A stretch of DNA of 8,738 bases from the NCBI GenBank assembly GCA_900754475.1, contig CAAECY010000119.1, positions 1 through 8,738 on the forward strand. The letters run 5' to 3'. Below the pieces are notes generated by a model. It did not search any database and was not told the DNA's origin. It worked only from the letters and a program-made list of their open reading frames with translations. The stretch comes from an uncultured Sutterella sp. (GTDB taxonomy: Bacteria > Pseudomonadota > Gammaproteobacteria > Burkholderiales > Burkholderiaceae_F). Of the stretch, positions 1 to 6,180 are shown in pieces. The translations under genes and the position numbers were made by a program. Every line of letters begins with the position of its first letter. Positions within the stretch are counted from its first letter, which is position 1.

Positions 1-603
1 GATGAGGCAGCCGCCCGCCAAAAGCCCCCACCCCGACGTGAGCCCCGGACCGATCCGATGGAGGAGCTTTTGCGGCTGAATGGTCGTGAAGGCACCCGCC
101 GCCGCGGAAAGGAGCGCGAAGCCCGCCCCCACGAAGGAAAAGTCGAGCGTAGAGAGGTCGCCCTTCGTCACGAGGCAGCCGACGCCGAAAAGGGCCGAGG
201 CAAAGCAAAAGAGCTCGTGCGGCATGATGCGGCGCCCTTCGCGGAAGGCGAGCCAAAGAAGGATCAGAAGCGGAACCGTCGTGAGGAGCACCGTCGCCGT
301 CCCCGCGTTCGTGTAGGAAATGGCGAGAAAGAGCGAATACTGCCCGGTGAGGACGCCCGCACCGTAAAGGAGCACGGACGGGAAATTCTCGCGCGTGAAG
401 ACGGGACGCACGACGTCGCGCCGCTGCAGGAAGTACTCGGTGACGATGAGGATGGCGCCCGAGGCGAGCAACCGCACCGAAACGAGGTCGGACGGTTTGA
501 AGCCGAGGTTGGAGAAGAGGTGCTGGGCGACCACGGACATGATGCCCCAGCAAAGCCCGGCGAGCAAGGCAAGACAGATGCCGCGTGTCTGGTTGCTGAT
601 CAT
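1..603 (-). CDS. EamA/DMT-family membrane transporter, partial (C-terminus off the left edge)
   Basis: Reading the minus strand from the ATG at 603 gives 201 open codons running off the window edge. The product is very hydrophobic, with membrane segments near residues 7-27, 38-58, 76-94, 101-120, 131-147 and 157-175, and another beginning near 189. It opens MISNQTRGICLALLAGLCWG. A small-residue-rich first helix containing a CWG-type motif, and the segment TNAGTATVLLTTVPLL in the fourth helix, are typical of the first EamA repeat of drug/metabolite transporters. Full-length members have about 300 residues and ten helices, so about one third is missing. Substrates vary within the family (metabolites, amino acids, drugs) and cannot be told from sequence. 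The start is uncertain. The ATG at 603 has no Shine-Dalgarno and sits behind a 7-bp hairpin. An in-frame ATG at 645 would add 14 residues (MFLFCRPLLAADLR) and also lacks a good ribosome site. The family call is confident; the start is not. Confidence 0.88.
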   Translation of the reverse strand, partial: MISNQTRGICLALLAGLCWGIMSVVAQHLFSNLGFKPSDLVSVRLLASGAILIVTEYFLQRRDVVRPVFTRENFPSVLLYGAGVLTGQYSLFLAISYTNAGTATVLLTTVPLLILLWLAFREGRRIMPHELFCFASALFGVGCLVTKGDLSTLDFSFVGAGFALLSAAAGAFTTIQPQKLLHRIGPGLTSGWGLLAGGCLI

Positions 604-611
604 ACGAAGAT

Positions 612-630
612 CGGCCGCAAGGAGCGGCCG
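612..630 (-). promoter_or_regulatory. Hairpin just upstream of the transporter start codon
   Basis: This is a perfect 7-bp inverted repeat (CGGCCGC / GCGGCCG) around a 5-base loop. On the minus strand a T6 run precedes it rather than follows it, so it is not a terminator for that strand. It ends 8 bases before the ATG at 603, where a ribosome site would lie. It could hamper initiation there, or simply be coding sequence if translation starts at 645. A regulatory role is inference. Confidence 0.35.
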
Positions 631-771
631 GCAAAAAAGAAACATTTCCCGAAAGGGAGTACGAAGGTTACCTGAAAACGAAGCGGGATGTGTATATGCG
701 AAGAGCGGACCGGTCGGAAGAATCCGTGAAAGGGAGCTCCCGATCGCGCTCCCCGAAAAGCGGCCGATCGA

Positions 772-810
772 GCCGCTTCGACCAGCGGGAGGAACGCCGG
801 TCGAAGCGGC
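772..810. repeat. 12-bp perfect inverted repeat (hairpin)
   Basis: The arms GCCGCTTCGACC (772-783) and GGTCGAAGCGGC (799-810) are exact complements around a 15-base loop. Neither strand has a T-run right after the stem, so it is not a standard intrinsic terminator. A smaller hairpin, TTGTCG/CGACAA, follows at 829-845. The arm sequence resembles those at 1000-1039 and 7742-7791, which share a GGTCGA/TCGACC or GAAGCG core. It may be a genome-wide repeat type, a protein site or a Rho-assisted terminator. Confidence 0.6.
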
Positions 811-999
811 ACCGAGGCTTGACGAGTGTTGTCGGTCTGCGACAAGCCCCGGTTGATCGGATGCCGGAGGAGGATGGCGCCCCGTGCCGAACCCCGCAAG
901 GCGTTCGAAGCACACGTCGGTTGACCTCGTCGAGTCCGTCTTCGCACAAAGGGAAGAAAGCGAATTCGGGCTTGACGGGAGTATCAATGGGCAAAGATT

Positions 1000-1039
1000 C
1001 GAAGCGACCGACCCCATGACCATTTAGTCGGTCGCTTCG
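1000..1039. repeat. 13-bp perfect inverted repeat (hairpin)
   Basis: The arms CGAAGCGACCGAC (1000-1012) and GTCGGTCGCTTCG (1027-1039) pair perfectly around a 14-base loop. It lies about 110 bases downstream of the flavodoxin stop in the minus-strand sense, where the stem is followed by AATCTTTG. That is too poor in T for a strong intrinsic terminator, but a role in ending the flavodoxin transcript is possible. Confidence 0.6.
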
Positions 1040-1045
1040 TCGGAA

Positions 1046-1075
1046 CCCGATCGTCCCTCCCCCGGCACGATCGGG
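1046..1075. repeat. 9-bp perfect inverted repeat (hairpin)
   Basis: The arms CCCGATCGT (1046-1054) and ACGATCGGG (1067-1075) flank a 12-base C-rich loop. It lies 6 bases from the neighbouring 13-bp hairpin, forming a tandem pair downstream of the flavodoxin gene. No T-run adjoins it. Confidence 0.55.
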
Positions 1076-1092
1076 CCCCGACAAACTGAAAA

Positions 1093-1116
1093 CCGCGGCG
1101 CGTTCCCTCGGAACGC
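1093..1116 (-). terminator. Possible weak terminator of the flavodoxin gene
   Basis: GCGTTCC and GGAACGC (1100-1116) form a 7-bp stem with a 3-base loop, 30 bases past the flavodoxin stop. On the minus strand the stem is followed by GCCGCGG and then TTTT, so the T-run is separated from the stem. This is weaker than the terminators at 2003-2037 and 8623-8660. Confidence 0.3.
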
Positions 1117-1146
1117 ATGCCGTACTCATATTCCGCTTGACAGCGC

Positions 1147-1767
1147 TTAGGACCGAATGAACCCTCCCGCCCAGGCAACGACCTCGGGCGCTTCGCGTTC
1201 GGCGTCGACCCCCGTCACATCGGGGCCCTCAAAGAGCGTGGCGCGGGGTTCGGCGCGCGCAAGGTCCGCGTGGCTAGACCCGAAGCCGCTTCCCGCATGC
1301 GTGCAGAAATGGGCGACGGTCTTCCCCGAGAGGTCGACCTTCTCAAGGAATGTATTGAGCGCGGGCGGCATCCGCCCCCACCAGATCGGGTGACCGAGAA
1401 CGACGAGCTCGACGTCGGCGAGGTCGGGCAAAGGCCCGACGATGGCGGGACGTTCACGCCCTTCGATCTGACGGCGCACGACCCGCGTCGTCTCGTCGTA
1501 GCTTTCGGGATAGGGATCCACGGTTTCGATCTCAAAGAGCCGCGTGCCGAAGCGTTCCGCAATACGCCGTGCGAGCAGTTCGGTGTGACCGACGGCAAGC
1601 ACTTCCGTTCCGCCCGGAGCGTAGTTTTCGCCGCGGCGCGAGTAGAAGACGACGAGCGTGCGTTTCGGATCGAACCGTTGTGCACTCGCGGCGGGCGCGG
1701 CGGAGAGCTTCCCGCTCACAGCGAGCGAGGAAGAAAGGATTGCAGCAAAGAGCGGACGACGTTGCAT
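1147..1767 (-). CDS. Exported flavodoxin (Flavodoxin_4-like)
   Basis: This is a 206-residue protein that probably binds FMN and carries electrons or reduces a partner outside the cytoplasm. Residues 1-29 look like a signal peptide: an RR pair at 3-4 in QRRPLF, a hydrophobic stretch, then an ASA-Q cleavage site near 27-30. The RR pair hints at Tat export, which would suit a cofactor loaded before transport, but a Sec signal cannot be excluded. The mature part starts with the beta strand TLVVFYS and the phosphate-loop-like YSRRGENY (42-49). It also has FEIETVDPYP (78-87), GHPIWWG (125-131) and FCTHAGSGFGSS (154-165), all hallmarks of the flavodoxin-like family often annotated as Flavodoxin_4. 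The length suits one flavodoxin domain plus a signal. The ATG at 1767 is supported by GGAGG six bases upstream. It appears monocistronic. The partner is not visible here. Confidence 0.9.
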   Translation of the reverse strand: MQRRPLFAAILSSSLAVSGKLSAAPAASAQRFDPKRTLVVFYSRRGENYAPGGTEVLAVGHTELLARRIAERFGTRLFEIETVDPYPESYDETTRVVRRQIEGRERPAIVGPLPDLADVELVVLGHPIWWGRMPPALNTFLEKVDLSGKTVAHFCTHAGSGFGSSHADLARAEPRATLFEGPDVTGVDAEREAPEVVAWAGGFIRS

Positions 1768-1773
1768 GGCAGG

Positions 1774-1778
1774 CCTCC
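1774..1778 (-). promoter_or_regulatory. Ribosome binding site of the flavodoxin gene
   Basis: The plus strand reads CCTCC, giving GGAGG on the minus strand, 6 bases before the ATG at 1765-1767. This is a strong Shine-Dalgarno match and fixes the start. Confidence 0.8.
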
Positions 1779-1904
1779 GATGAATTCAAAGTTCGGTCCG
1801 TCGGGCGCGGAAGCTTTCCGGCGGGTCGGAAACATGATGCCCCGTCTTCCCGCCCGATTCTTGACACGGGTTGCAAGGTTGTTGCCGATTTCTCGCCCGT
1901 CATA

Positions 1905-1932
1905 CCGACTCTACGGGGTTTGTCGTAGTCGG
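1905..1932. repeat. Imperfect inverted repeat upstream of the flavodoxin gene
   Basis: CCGA-CT-CTACG on the left pairs with CGTAG-TCGG on the right, a 9-bp stem with a 2-base bulge and an 8-base loop. It lies about 140 bases upstream of the flavodoxin ATG in the 332-base gap after rhuM, so it could be an operator or leader structure. I found no convincing -35/-10 pair there. The rest of 1768-2002 holds nothing else I can support. Confidence 0.3.
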
Positions 1933-2001
1933 TCGCCCCCGTGTCCCTTCCGAAGAAATCCCGAACGAAGCGGAGGGAGCGACTCAATGCGTAAGGTCGT
2001 G

Positions 2002-2037
2002 AAAAAAAAATAAACCCACCCCTTTCGGGATGGGTTT
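2002..2037 (-). terminator. Strong intrinsic terminator downstream of rhuM
   Basis: On the minus strand AAACCCA pairs with TGGGTTT (2012-2018 with 2031-2037). After one C-A mismatch, CCC pairs with GGG around a TTTC/GAAA loop. The stem is followed directly by a T-rich tail (the plus strand reads A9 then T at 2002-2011). This is a textbook Rho-independent terminator. It ends the rhuM transcript, and probably that of mod-res-rhuM, before the flavodoxin gene. The hairpin recurs at 3285-3310 without the T-run. Confidence 0.9.
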
Positions 2038-2089
2038 GAGGGCTTGACGGAAGGGGGCGGCCGAGCGATTCCGGTCACTTCCCTTCCGT
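2012..2089. repeat. 3'-end module, copy A (terminator hairpin plus ACGGAAG/CTTCCGT inverted repeat)
   Basis: The first 32 bases (2012-2043) are identical to 3285-3316. After that come ACGGAAG (2047-2053) and its complement CTTCCGT (2083-2089), ending just before the rhuM stop. The stretch TCCCTTCCGTA at 2080-2090 recurs at 3362-3372. The loop between the arms differs from copy B in sequence and length. This copy keeps the T-run and should be the active terminator. Confidence 0.85.
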
Positions 2090-2099
2090 AAAAGCCAGT

Positions 2100-3158
2100 T
2101 CAGCCACGCTCTTTCTCGGCTTTCCGTACGTCGGCCACCAAGCGATCTGCAGCCAACAATTCATCGAAGTCGCCTTCATACCGGTTGTCCTGCTTGATGC
2201 GGAACTTGTCGAACGCCGATAGCGCGTGCTCTTTCGCCTTCTCCGCGGACACAGAGCCGGGACCTTCAAGAAGGCCCAGATCGTTGAAGACGAGGAAGCC
2301 GTCAAGGCGCTTCTCCCAGTCTTCCATCGTGGTTGGGATGCCGTTCTTGGCCCGCAGCTCGGCCATGTCCAAGAACATGGAAACCTGTCGGTTCAGAGTG
2401 TCGAGCTCGGCCTCAGACAAGTAGTTCTTGGTATTCGCCGCATCCGAGCGAAGGATCTTCCCGCCTGTTTTGGCGTTCTTCCAAGACGTCAGACCCATAT
2501 GCGGCTTCTCGGCGTCAGCGCGGCCCATGATGGGCTCGTCCGCCGTATGGCGATGCACCGCATGGCGGAGCTTTTCCAGAACGGAGGCGAAGAAGCGCCG
2601 AGCCGTATCGGAGCGCGAGTCGTAGTCCGAGGCCGTGGCGAAGAGGTCGGTCACCATCTGGTAGAACAGCCGCTCGCTCGCGCGGATCTCGCGGATTTCT
2701 TCGAGCAGTTCGTCGAAGTACTGTTTATCGAAGAGCTTCCCGTTCTTCAAGCGCGCGCTGTCCAGCACGTACCCCTTCACAATGAAGTCGCGAAGGACCT
2801 TCGTCGCCCACCGGCGGAAGGCGGTGGCGCGCTTCCCGTTGACGCGGTAGCCGACGGCAATGATGGCGTCGAGGTTGAAGTGCTTGACCTTGCGCCTGAC
2901 CGTGCGAGAGCCCTCCCGGCGAACAACTAAGAATTCCTTAGTAGTTGCCGCCTCCTGAAGCTCCTCCTCTTCGAAGATCCGCTTCAGGTGCAGGATGACG
3001 TTCTCGCTCGTGCAATGAAACATCTCAGCCATCTGCTTCTGCGTGAGCCAGATCGTCTCGCGTTCACGGTCGACACGGACTTCCACGCCGTCGCTTCCGG
3101 CCTCTTTGGCAAAGATAAGAAGGTCTGAGGTAGCGTTCCTCAAGGAAGCGGTAACCAT
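2100..3158 (-). CDS. rhuM: RhuM-family protein (Virulence_RhuM)
   Basis: This is a complete 352-residue member of the RhuM family, named after a Salmonella pathogenicity-island gene. The biochemical role of the family is not established; many members sit beside restriction-modification or other defence genes. Residues about 23-60 contain a helix-turn-helix-like stretch (IWLTQKQMAEMFHCTSENV). The family core follows: KHFNLDAIIAVGYRVNG and RATAFRRWATKVLRDFIVKGYVLD. The C-terminal part has the conserved KNYLSEAELDTLNRQVSMFLD and GIPTTMEDWEKRLDGFL. The N-terminal part also resembles DNA-binding KilA-N/Bro-type antirepressors, so DNA binding is a reasonable inference. The start is the ATG at 3158, with AAGGA six bases upstream. 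That ribosome site overlaps the end of an hsdS-like reading frame. The gene lies downstream of res and ends at a strong terminator. The length is normal and I see no frameshift. Confidence 0.9.
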   Translation of the reverse strand: MVTASLRNATSDLLIFAKEAGSDGVEVRVDRERETIWLTQKQMAEMFHCTSENVILHLKRIFEEEELQEAATTKEFLVVRREGSRTVRRKVKHFNLDAIIAVGYRVNGKRATAFRRWATKVLRDFIVKGYVLDSARLKNGKLFDKQYFDELLEEIREIRASERLFYQMVTDLFATASDYDSRSDTARRFFASVLEKLRHAVHRHTADEPIMGRADAEKPHMGLTSWKNAKTGGKILRSDAANTKNYLSEAELDTLNRQVSMFLDMAELRAKNGIPTTMEDWEKRLDGFLVFNDLGLLEGPGSVSAEKAKEHALSAFDKFRIKQDNRYEGDFDELLAADRLVADVRKAEKERG

Positions 3159-3160
3159 CG

Positions 3161-3284
3161 TTAATCCTTAGCGGTAATGAGTGAAGAAATGACCGATTTT
3201 CGATATTTATCAAAAAGCTCAGCCCCTTTACCTAACGCTCTCCGAAGGGCGTAAACATCGCAATACGCAACGCAGTGAAGGAGG
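3161..3284 (-). pseudogene. Probable remnant of the 3' end of a type I R-M specificity gene (hsdS)
   Basis: The minus-strand frame ending in TAA at 3161-3163 encodes a tail containing ELFDKYRKSVISSLITAKD. From memory, this matches the usual HsdS C-terminus, of the type KGIELLKEYRxALIxAAVTGKID: shared K-G, E-L, Y-R, I, T, K and D at the same spacing. The match covers about 25 codons. Upstream the frame runs into the terminator repeat at 3285, so no complete hsdS is present. GC is about 39% over 3161-3240 (31 of 80 by hand), far below the neighbours. The rhuM ribosome site AAGGA lies inside the last codons, as expected if hsdS and rhuM were once coupled in an operon. A full small ORF starting at 3346 is open, but its first part is merely the translated terminator. 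This is a short match made without a search, so confidence is moderate. Confidence 0.5.
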
Positions 3285-3371
3285 AAACCCACCCCTTTCG
3301 GGATGGGTTTGAGGGCATAACGGAAGAATCGAGCGAGCAAGTCCAAGCATGTCCAAGCATGTCCCTTCCGT
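3285..3371. repeat. 3'-end module, copy B (downstream of res)
   Basis: Bases 3285-3316 are identical to 2012-2043, including the AAACCCA/TGGGTTT hairpin. ACGGAAG (3320-3326) and CTTCCGT (3365-3371) form the second inverted repeat, immediately adjoining the res stop codon. On the minus strand the hairpin is followed by CCTCCTTCAC instead of a T-run. Termination after res should therefore be weak, and transcripts may read into rhuM. Confidence 0.85.
3341..3360. repeat. Tandem 10-base repeat
   Basis: GTCCAAGCAT occurs twice in a row (3341-3360) and a third copy starts with GTCC. It sits in the loop of the ACGGAAG/CTTCCGT inverted repeat just past the res stop. It has no coding effect and may come from slippage. 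Confidence 0.75.
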
Positions 3372-3372
3372 A

Positions 3373-6171
3373 TCAGTAGCCGTGAATGACGGCGTCGATC
3401 TGTTGAGCGAGGTTGCGATCTTCGGCGTCTTTCTTCTCGGCAAAGAGGAAGAGTCCGCGACCGCCGCTCGCTTGAGCCCAGATTTCGCCCACGCGCCGCT
3501 TTTCCTTGGAATCGTCGTTCGTCGCGAGCGCCTCGCCCTTGTATTCGACGACGAGCACGCGCCCGTCGACGAGCTTCGCGACGAAGTCCGGGTAGAAGCG
3601 CCGCCCGCCCGAGAGCGCAAGGAAGAAGGCGCCGTCGGCCTTCGGGATGTTGCGCACCCAGGTCTGAACGTTCGGGTTGAGCTCGATCGCTTCGGCACAG
3701 CGGTACTCCTCCGTGACACGGCCGTTCGGGGTCTTGTAACGCAGGTCGTCGATTACGGCGTAGTAGTGCTTCTTAAAGACGCGACCGCCTTCACGCGGAT
3801 CGTAGAGGATTCGTGCGGGGTACTTGTTCGGATCGAACCTGAAGTCGTAAGTAGCCTCGGGGTCCGGGCAGCACAAAGCGAGCTGCTCCTGAAAGCCCTG
3901 CTTACCCGCCTTCTCGTAGTTGAGCTTGAGTTGGCGCGTGAGCGCGTTCGAGAGCGGCACGAGGTTCCGCACGAGCGTCGTGAGGTTGTAGCTCGCAAGC
4001 GACGTGAGCGCGGCTTCGACGAATCGGCACATGTCGGCCGTGCGGACGCCCGGCTCTTGAAGTCGTTGAGCGAGCGTACGGATGAGATCTTCGCGTCGGG
4101 TTTCGAGGTCGAAGAGCAAATCCGCCGAGGACACCTGAGCACGGTCTTCGGCGGTCGACTCGGACTGAAGACGGTGCGTGGCGGATTCGACGTCAATGAG
4201 GGACGCGGAGACCGTGTTCGCGCGGGGCGAGAACTTCAAGCCGTCAAGCCCGAAGTCAAGCGGCCGCCACGGGTCCTGCCGCACGCCCGAAACCGGACGC
4301 ACAACGCCGCCTTGTTTGTAGCAGAGCGCGGGAACCGAGAAGAGCGGCAGCTCTTCCTGACGAGCTCGCGCGGCAAGGCGCATCTCGTCGAGTTGGTAGG
4401 TCCCGAAGCTTTGACTGACGGCTTTTCGACCTGCCGCGGGTTGCGTCTCAACGACGCGCGTCTGAAAATTCCGGAACTTTTGTTCGGGGAGTCCCGCGGG
4501 AAGCGTAACGAGAACCTTCTTTTTCTCGGGGCGCTTGGGCGTCGCAGACTCTGCGGAGGGCGCCTCTGTCGCAGTGCTTTCGGGCGCGCTCGGGCGAGTC
4601 GGCGTAGGAAGCTCTTCAACGCGCACGACCCCGCCGAGACCGGTCTCGGCGGCAATCGTAGCCACGTCGGTTTCATTCGTTACTTCGAGGACGATCTGCG
4701 TTTCGTCGTTCGGGCCGAAAAGCGAATCTTGAGCCGGTTCGGACGCCTCGATGAGACTCGCGGCCGCCGTCTCGTCGAAACCCAGCGACTCGACGAGGCG
4801 CGACGTGAGAATCGTGGCGGTCTCGTAGGTGTAGGGCGAAATGACGGACGCGTAGGCTCGGTTCAACGATTCGTCCGCGCGGCGCTTCGCGTAGGGCATG
4901 CGCATGACGCGCCCGAGGAGCTGCTCGACGTCTTTGGCGGAGCGAATGTTCTGCAACGAGCAGAGGACGTACGCAAACGGGCAGTCCCAGCCTTCTTTGA
5001 GCGCCTTGATGGTGATCACGCAGCGGATGGGGCATGCGGGGCTCATGAGGTCGATCCCGTCGAGGTCGCGGGTCGTCCCCGTGGCGACGGCGATCTCTTC
5101 TTCGGGGATGCCGAACTTCTCGACGAGCACGGACTTGACGACCTCGGGCGTGGGCGCACCGGGGAGCGCATCCTTCGCGTTGGCCTGCGCCTGAATGAGA
5201 AGGATCGGGCGGAGGTACTCGTTTTCCGAGAGGGCCTTCTTTTCCAGGTCTTTGCGCAGAGCGAGCGTTTCCTCAAGGCACGTCGCCCATTCGGTGTCGT
5301 ACCCGCGAAGTACGATCGGAAGCTTCACCATTTCGGCGGTCTTGAGCTCCCACGCCGAAACCTGGTGGATGACGTTGTTGAGTGTCGAAACGGGCGTCGC
5401 GGTGAGTTCGAGCACGGCCGCGGGCTTCAAGCGGTTGAGCGTCCGGAAGAACTTGTCGGTTCGGTTGTTGTGCGCCTCGTCGACGATGACGATCGGACGT
5501 TGCAACGCGATGATGTTGGCAAGCGAATACTTGACGCGCCCGATGTCGCGGCGGGTGAGGACCGTCGCAACGCCCTCTTCGGTTCCGCCCGTCAAGTCGG
5601 CTTCGCTCACGCGCTCAAGCCCATCGCAGGCGGTAGTTGAAAGCCCTGCGAAGAACGACTCGTACGCTTCGTTGAAGCCGTAGGCGTTGCGTTGCGCGGT
5701 ATTGGCGATGTTGAACGTCTGAATGGTCGAAACGAGGATGATCGCCTTCGAGAAGTCGCACTGCGGCAGGGTTTCGGCGTCTTCGATCGAGAGCACCTGT
5801 ACGCCCGGGAACGTCTTCGCGACGGCCTGATGATACGGGTGCGCGGGATCTTTCAACGCACGCACCGTTTGCTGGGTGATGGCGTCCGAGGGCGTCAGCC
5901 AAAGCACGAACGGGTGCCCCGTCTGGGTGTAGGCGGTGTCGATCGCCTCGATCGAGGCGGCCGCGATGACGGTTTTGCCGCCCCCGGTCGGAACCTTGAC
6001 GCAAACGCACGGGACCCCGTCGAAGGGGTCGTGGTACTTGGGTTTCGCAATTCCGAGGGAGCGCCCGAAATCCGCAAACACTTCGGACGGCGCACGACCG
6101 TCGTTGCACTCCGTCATGAAGCGACGGACGGCATCGATCGTCTGAACTTGGTAGCTTTTCAGCGTGAACAT
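3373..6171 (-). CDS. res: Type III restriction enzyme, Res (helicase-nuclease) subunit
   Basis: This 932-residue subunit combines with Mod to cut unmethylated DNA, using ATP for translocation or diffusion between sites. Superfamily 2 helicase motifs appear in order: Walker A PTGGGKT (61-67), LWLTPSDA (90-97), DEAH (231-234), LTATP (256-260), KEGWDCP (392-398) and QLLGRVMRMP (417-426). The C-terminus carries a PD-(D/E)xK nuclease centre: PD at 861-862 and EYK at 876-878, in FYPDFVAKL...VVEYKGE. A Pro/Ala/Glu/Ser-rich linker at about 521-552 separates the helicase from the C-terminal half. The length is normal for the family, and no motif is missing, so it should be active. The ATG at 6171 lies 9 bases after the mod stop. 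AAGGGG, overlapping that stop, serves as ribosome site, implying translational coupling. Confidence 0.95.
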   Translation of the reverse strand: MFTLKSYQVQTIDAVRRFMTECNDGRAPSEVFADFGRSLGIAKPKYHDPFDGVPCVCVKVPTGGGKTVIAAASIEAIDTAYTQTGHPFVLWLTPSDAITQQTVRALKDPAHPYHQAVAKTFPGVQVLSIEDAETLPQCDFSKAIILVSTIQTFNIANTAQRNAYGFNEAYESFFAGLSTTACDGLERVSEADLTGGTEEGVATVLTRRDIGRVKYSLANIIALQRPIVIVDEAHNNRTDKFFRTLNRLKPAAVLELTATPVSTLNNVIHQVSAWELKTAEMVKLPIVLRGYDTEWATCLEETLALRKDLEKKALSENEYLRPILLIQAQANAKDALPGAPTPEVVKSVLVEKFGIPEEEIAVATGTTRDLDGIDLMSPACPIRCVITIKALKEGWDCPFAYVLCSLQNIRSAKDVEQLLGRVMRMPYAKRRADESLNRAYASVISPYTYETATILTSRLVESLGFDETAAASLIEASEPAQDSLFGPNDETQIVLEVTNETDVATIAAETGLGGVVRVEELPTPTRPSAPESTATEAPSAESATPKRPEKKKVLVTLPAGLPEQKFRNFQTRVVETQPAAGRKAVSQSFGTYQLDEMRLAARARQEELPLFSVPALCYKQGGVVRPVSGVRQDPWRPLDFGLDGLKFSPRANTVSASLIDVESATHRLQSESTAEDRAQVSSADLLFDLETRREDLIRTLAQRLQEPGVRTADMCRFVEAALTSLASYNLTTLVRNLVPLSNALTRQLKLNYEKAGKQGFQEQLALCCPDPEATYDFRFDPNKYPARILYDPREGGRVFKKHYYAVIDDLRYKTPNGRVTEEYRCAEAIELNPNVQTWVRNIPKADGAFFLALSGGRRFYPDFVAKLVDGRVLVVEYKGEALATNDDSKEKRRVGEIWAQASGGRGLFLFAEKKDAEDRNLAQQIDAVIHGY

Positions 6172-6180
6172 GGTCGCCCC

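Larger units (their letters stand above)
604..1146. other. Intergenic region without a convincing gene; rich in inverted repeats
   Basis: These 543 bases lie between the flavodoxin stop and the transporter start. Open frames exist on both strands, but they are Arg/Ser/Pro-rich, lack ribosome sites and resemble no family I know. I see no tRNA cloverleaf, no rRNA and no insertion-sequence ends. The region carries several perfect inverted repeats, listed separately, and a 10-bp palindrome GGGAGCTCCC at 732-741. A weak minus-strand promoter for the transporter could use TATACA near 690-700, but I see no good -35 partner. Confidence 0.6.

Noticed and set aside
668..1129. 153-codon minus-strand frame in the intergenic region
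   Set aside because: It is Arg/Ser-rich with no recognisable domain and no ribosome site, and it runs through the hairpins. It is probably a chance frame.
1137..1142. Plus-strand TTGACA hexamers at 1137 and 1861
   Set aside because: Neither has a -10 at suitable spacing, and no plus-strand gene follows.
1270..2013. 247-codon plus-strand frame over the flavodoxin gene
   Set aside because: It is a shadow of the flavodoxin coding strand, runs into the terminator and has no domain.
3161..3346. A 61-residue minus-strand protein upstream of rhuM
   Set aside because: Its first third is the translated terminator repeat, and no ribosome site precedes the ATG. Only its C-terminal hsdS-like tail is kept as a remnant.
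3349..5640. 763-codon open frame on the plus strand
   Set aside because: It is antisense to res. The res frame carries every helicase and nuclease motif, and this one shows no family signature. Long antisense frames are common in GC-rich genes.
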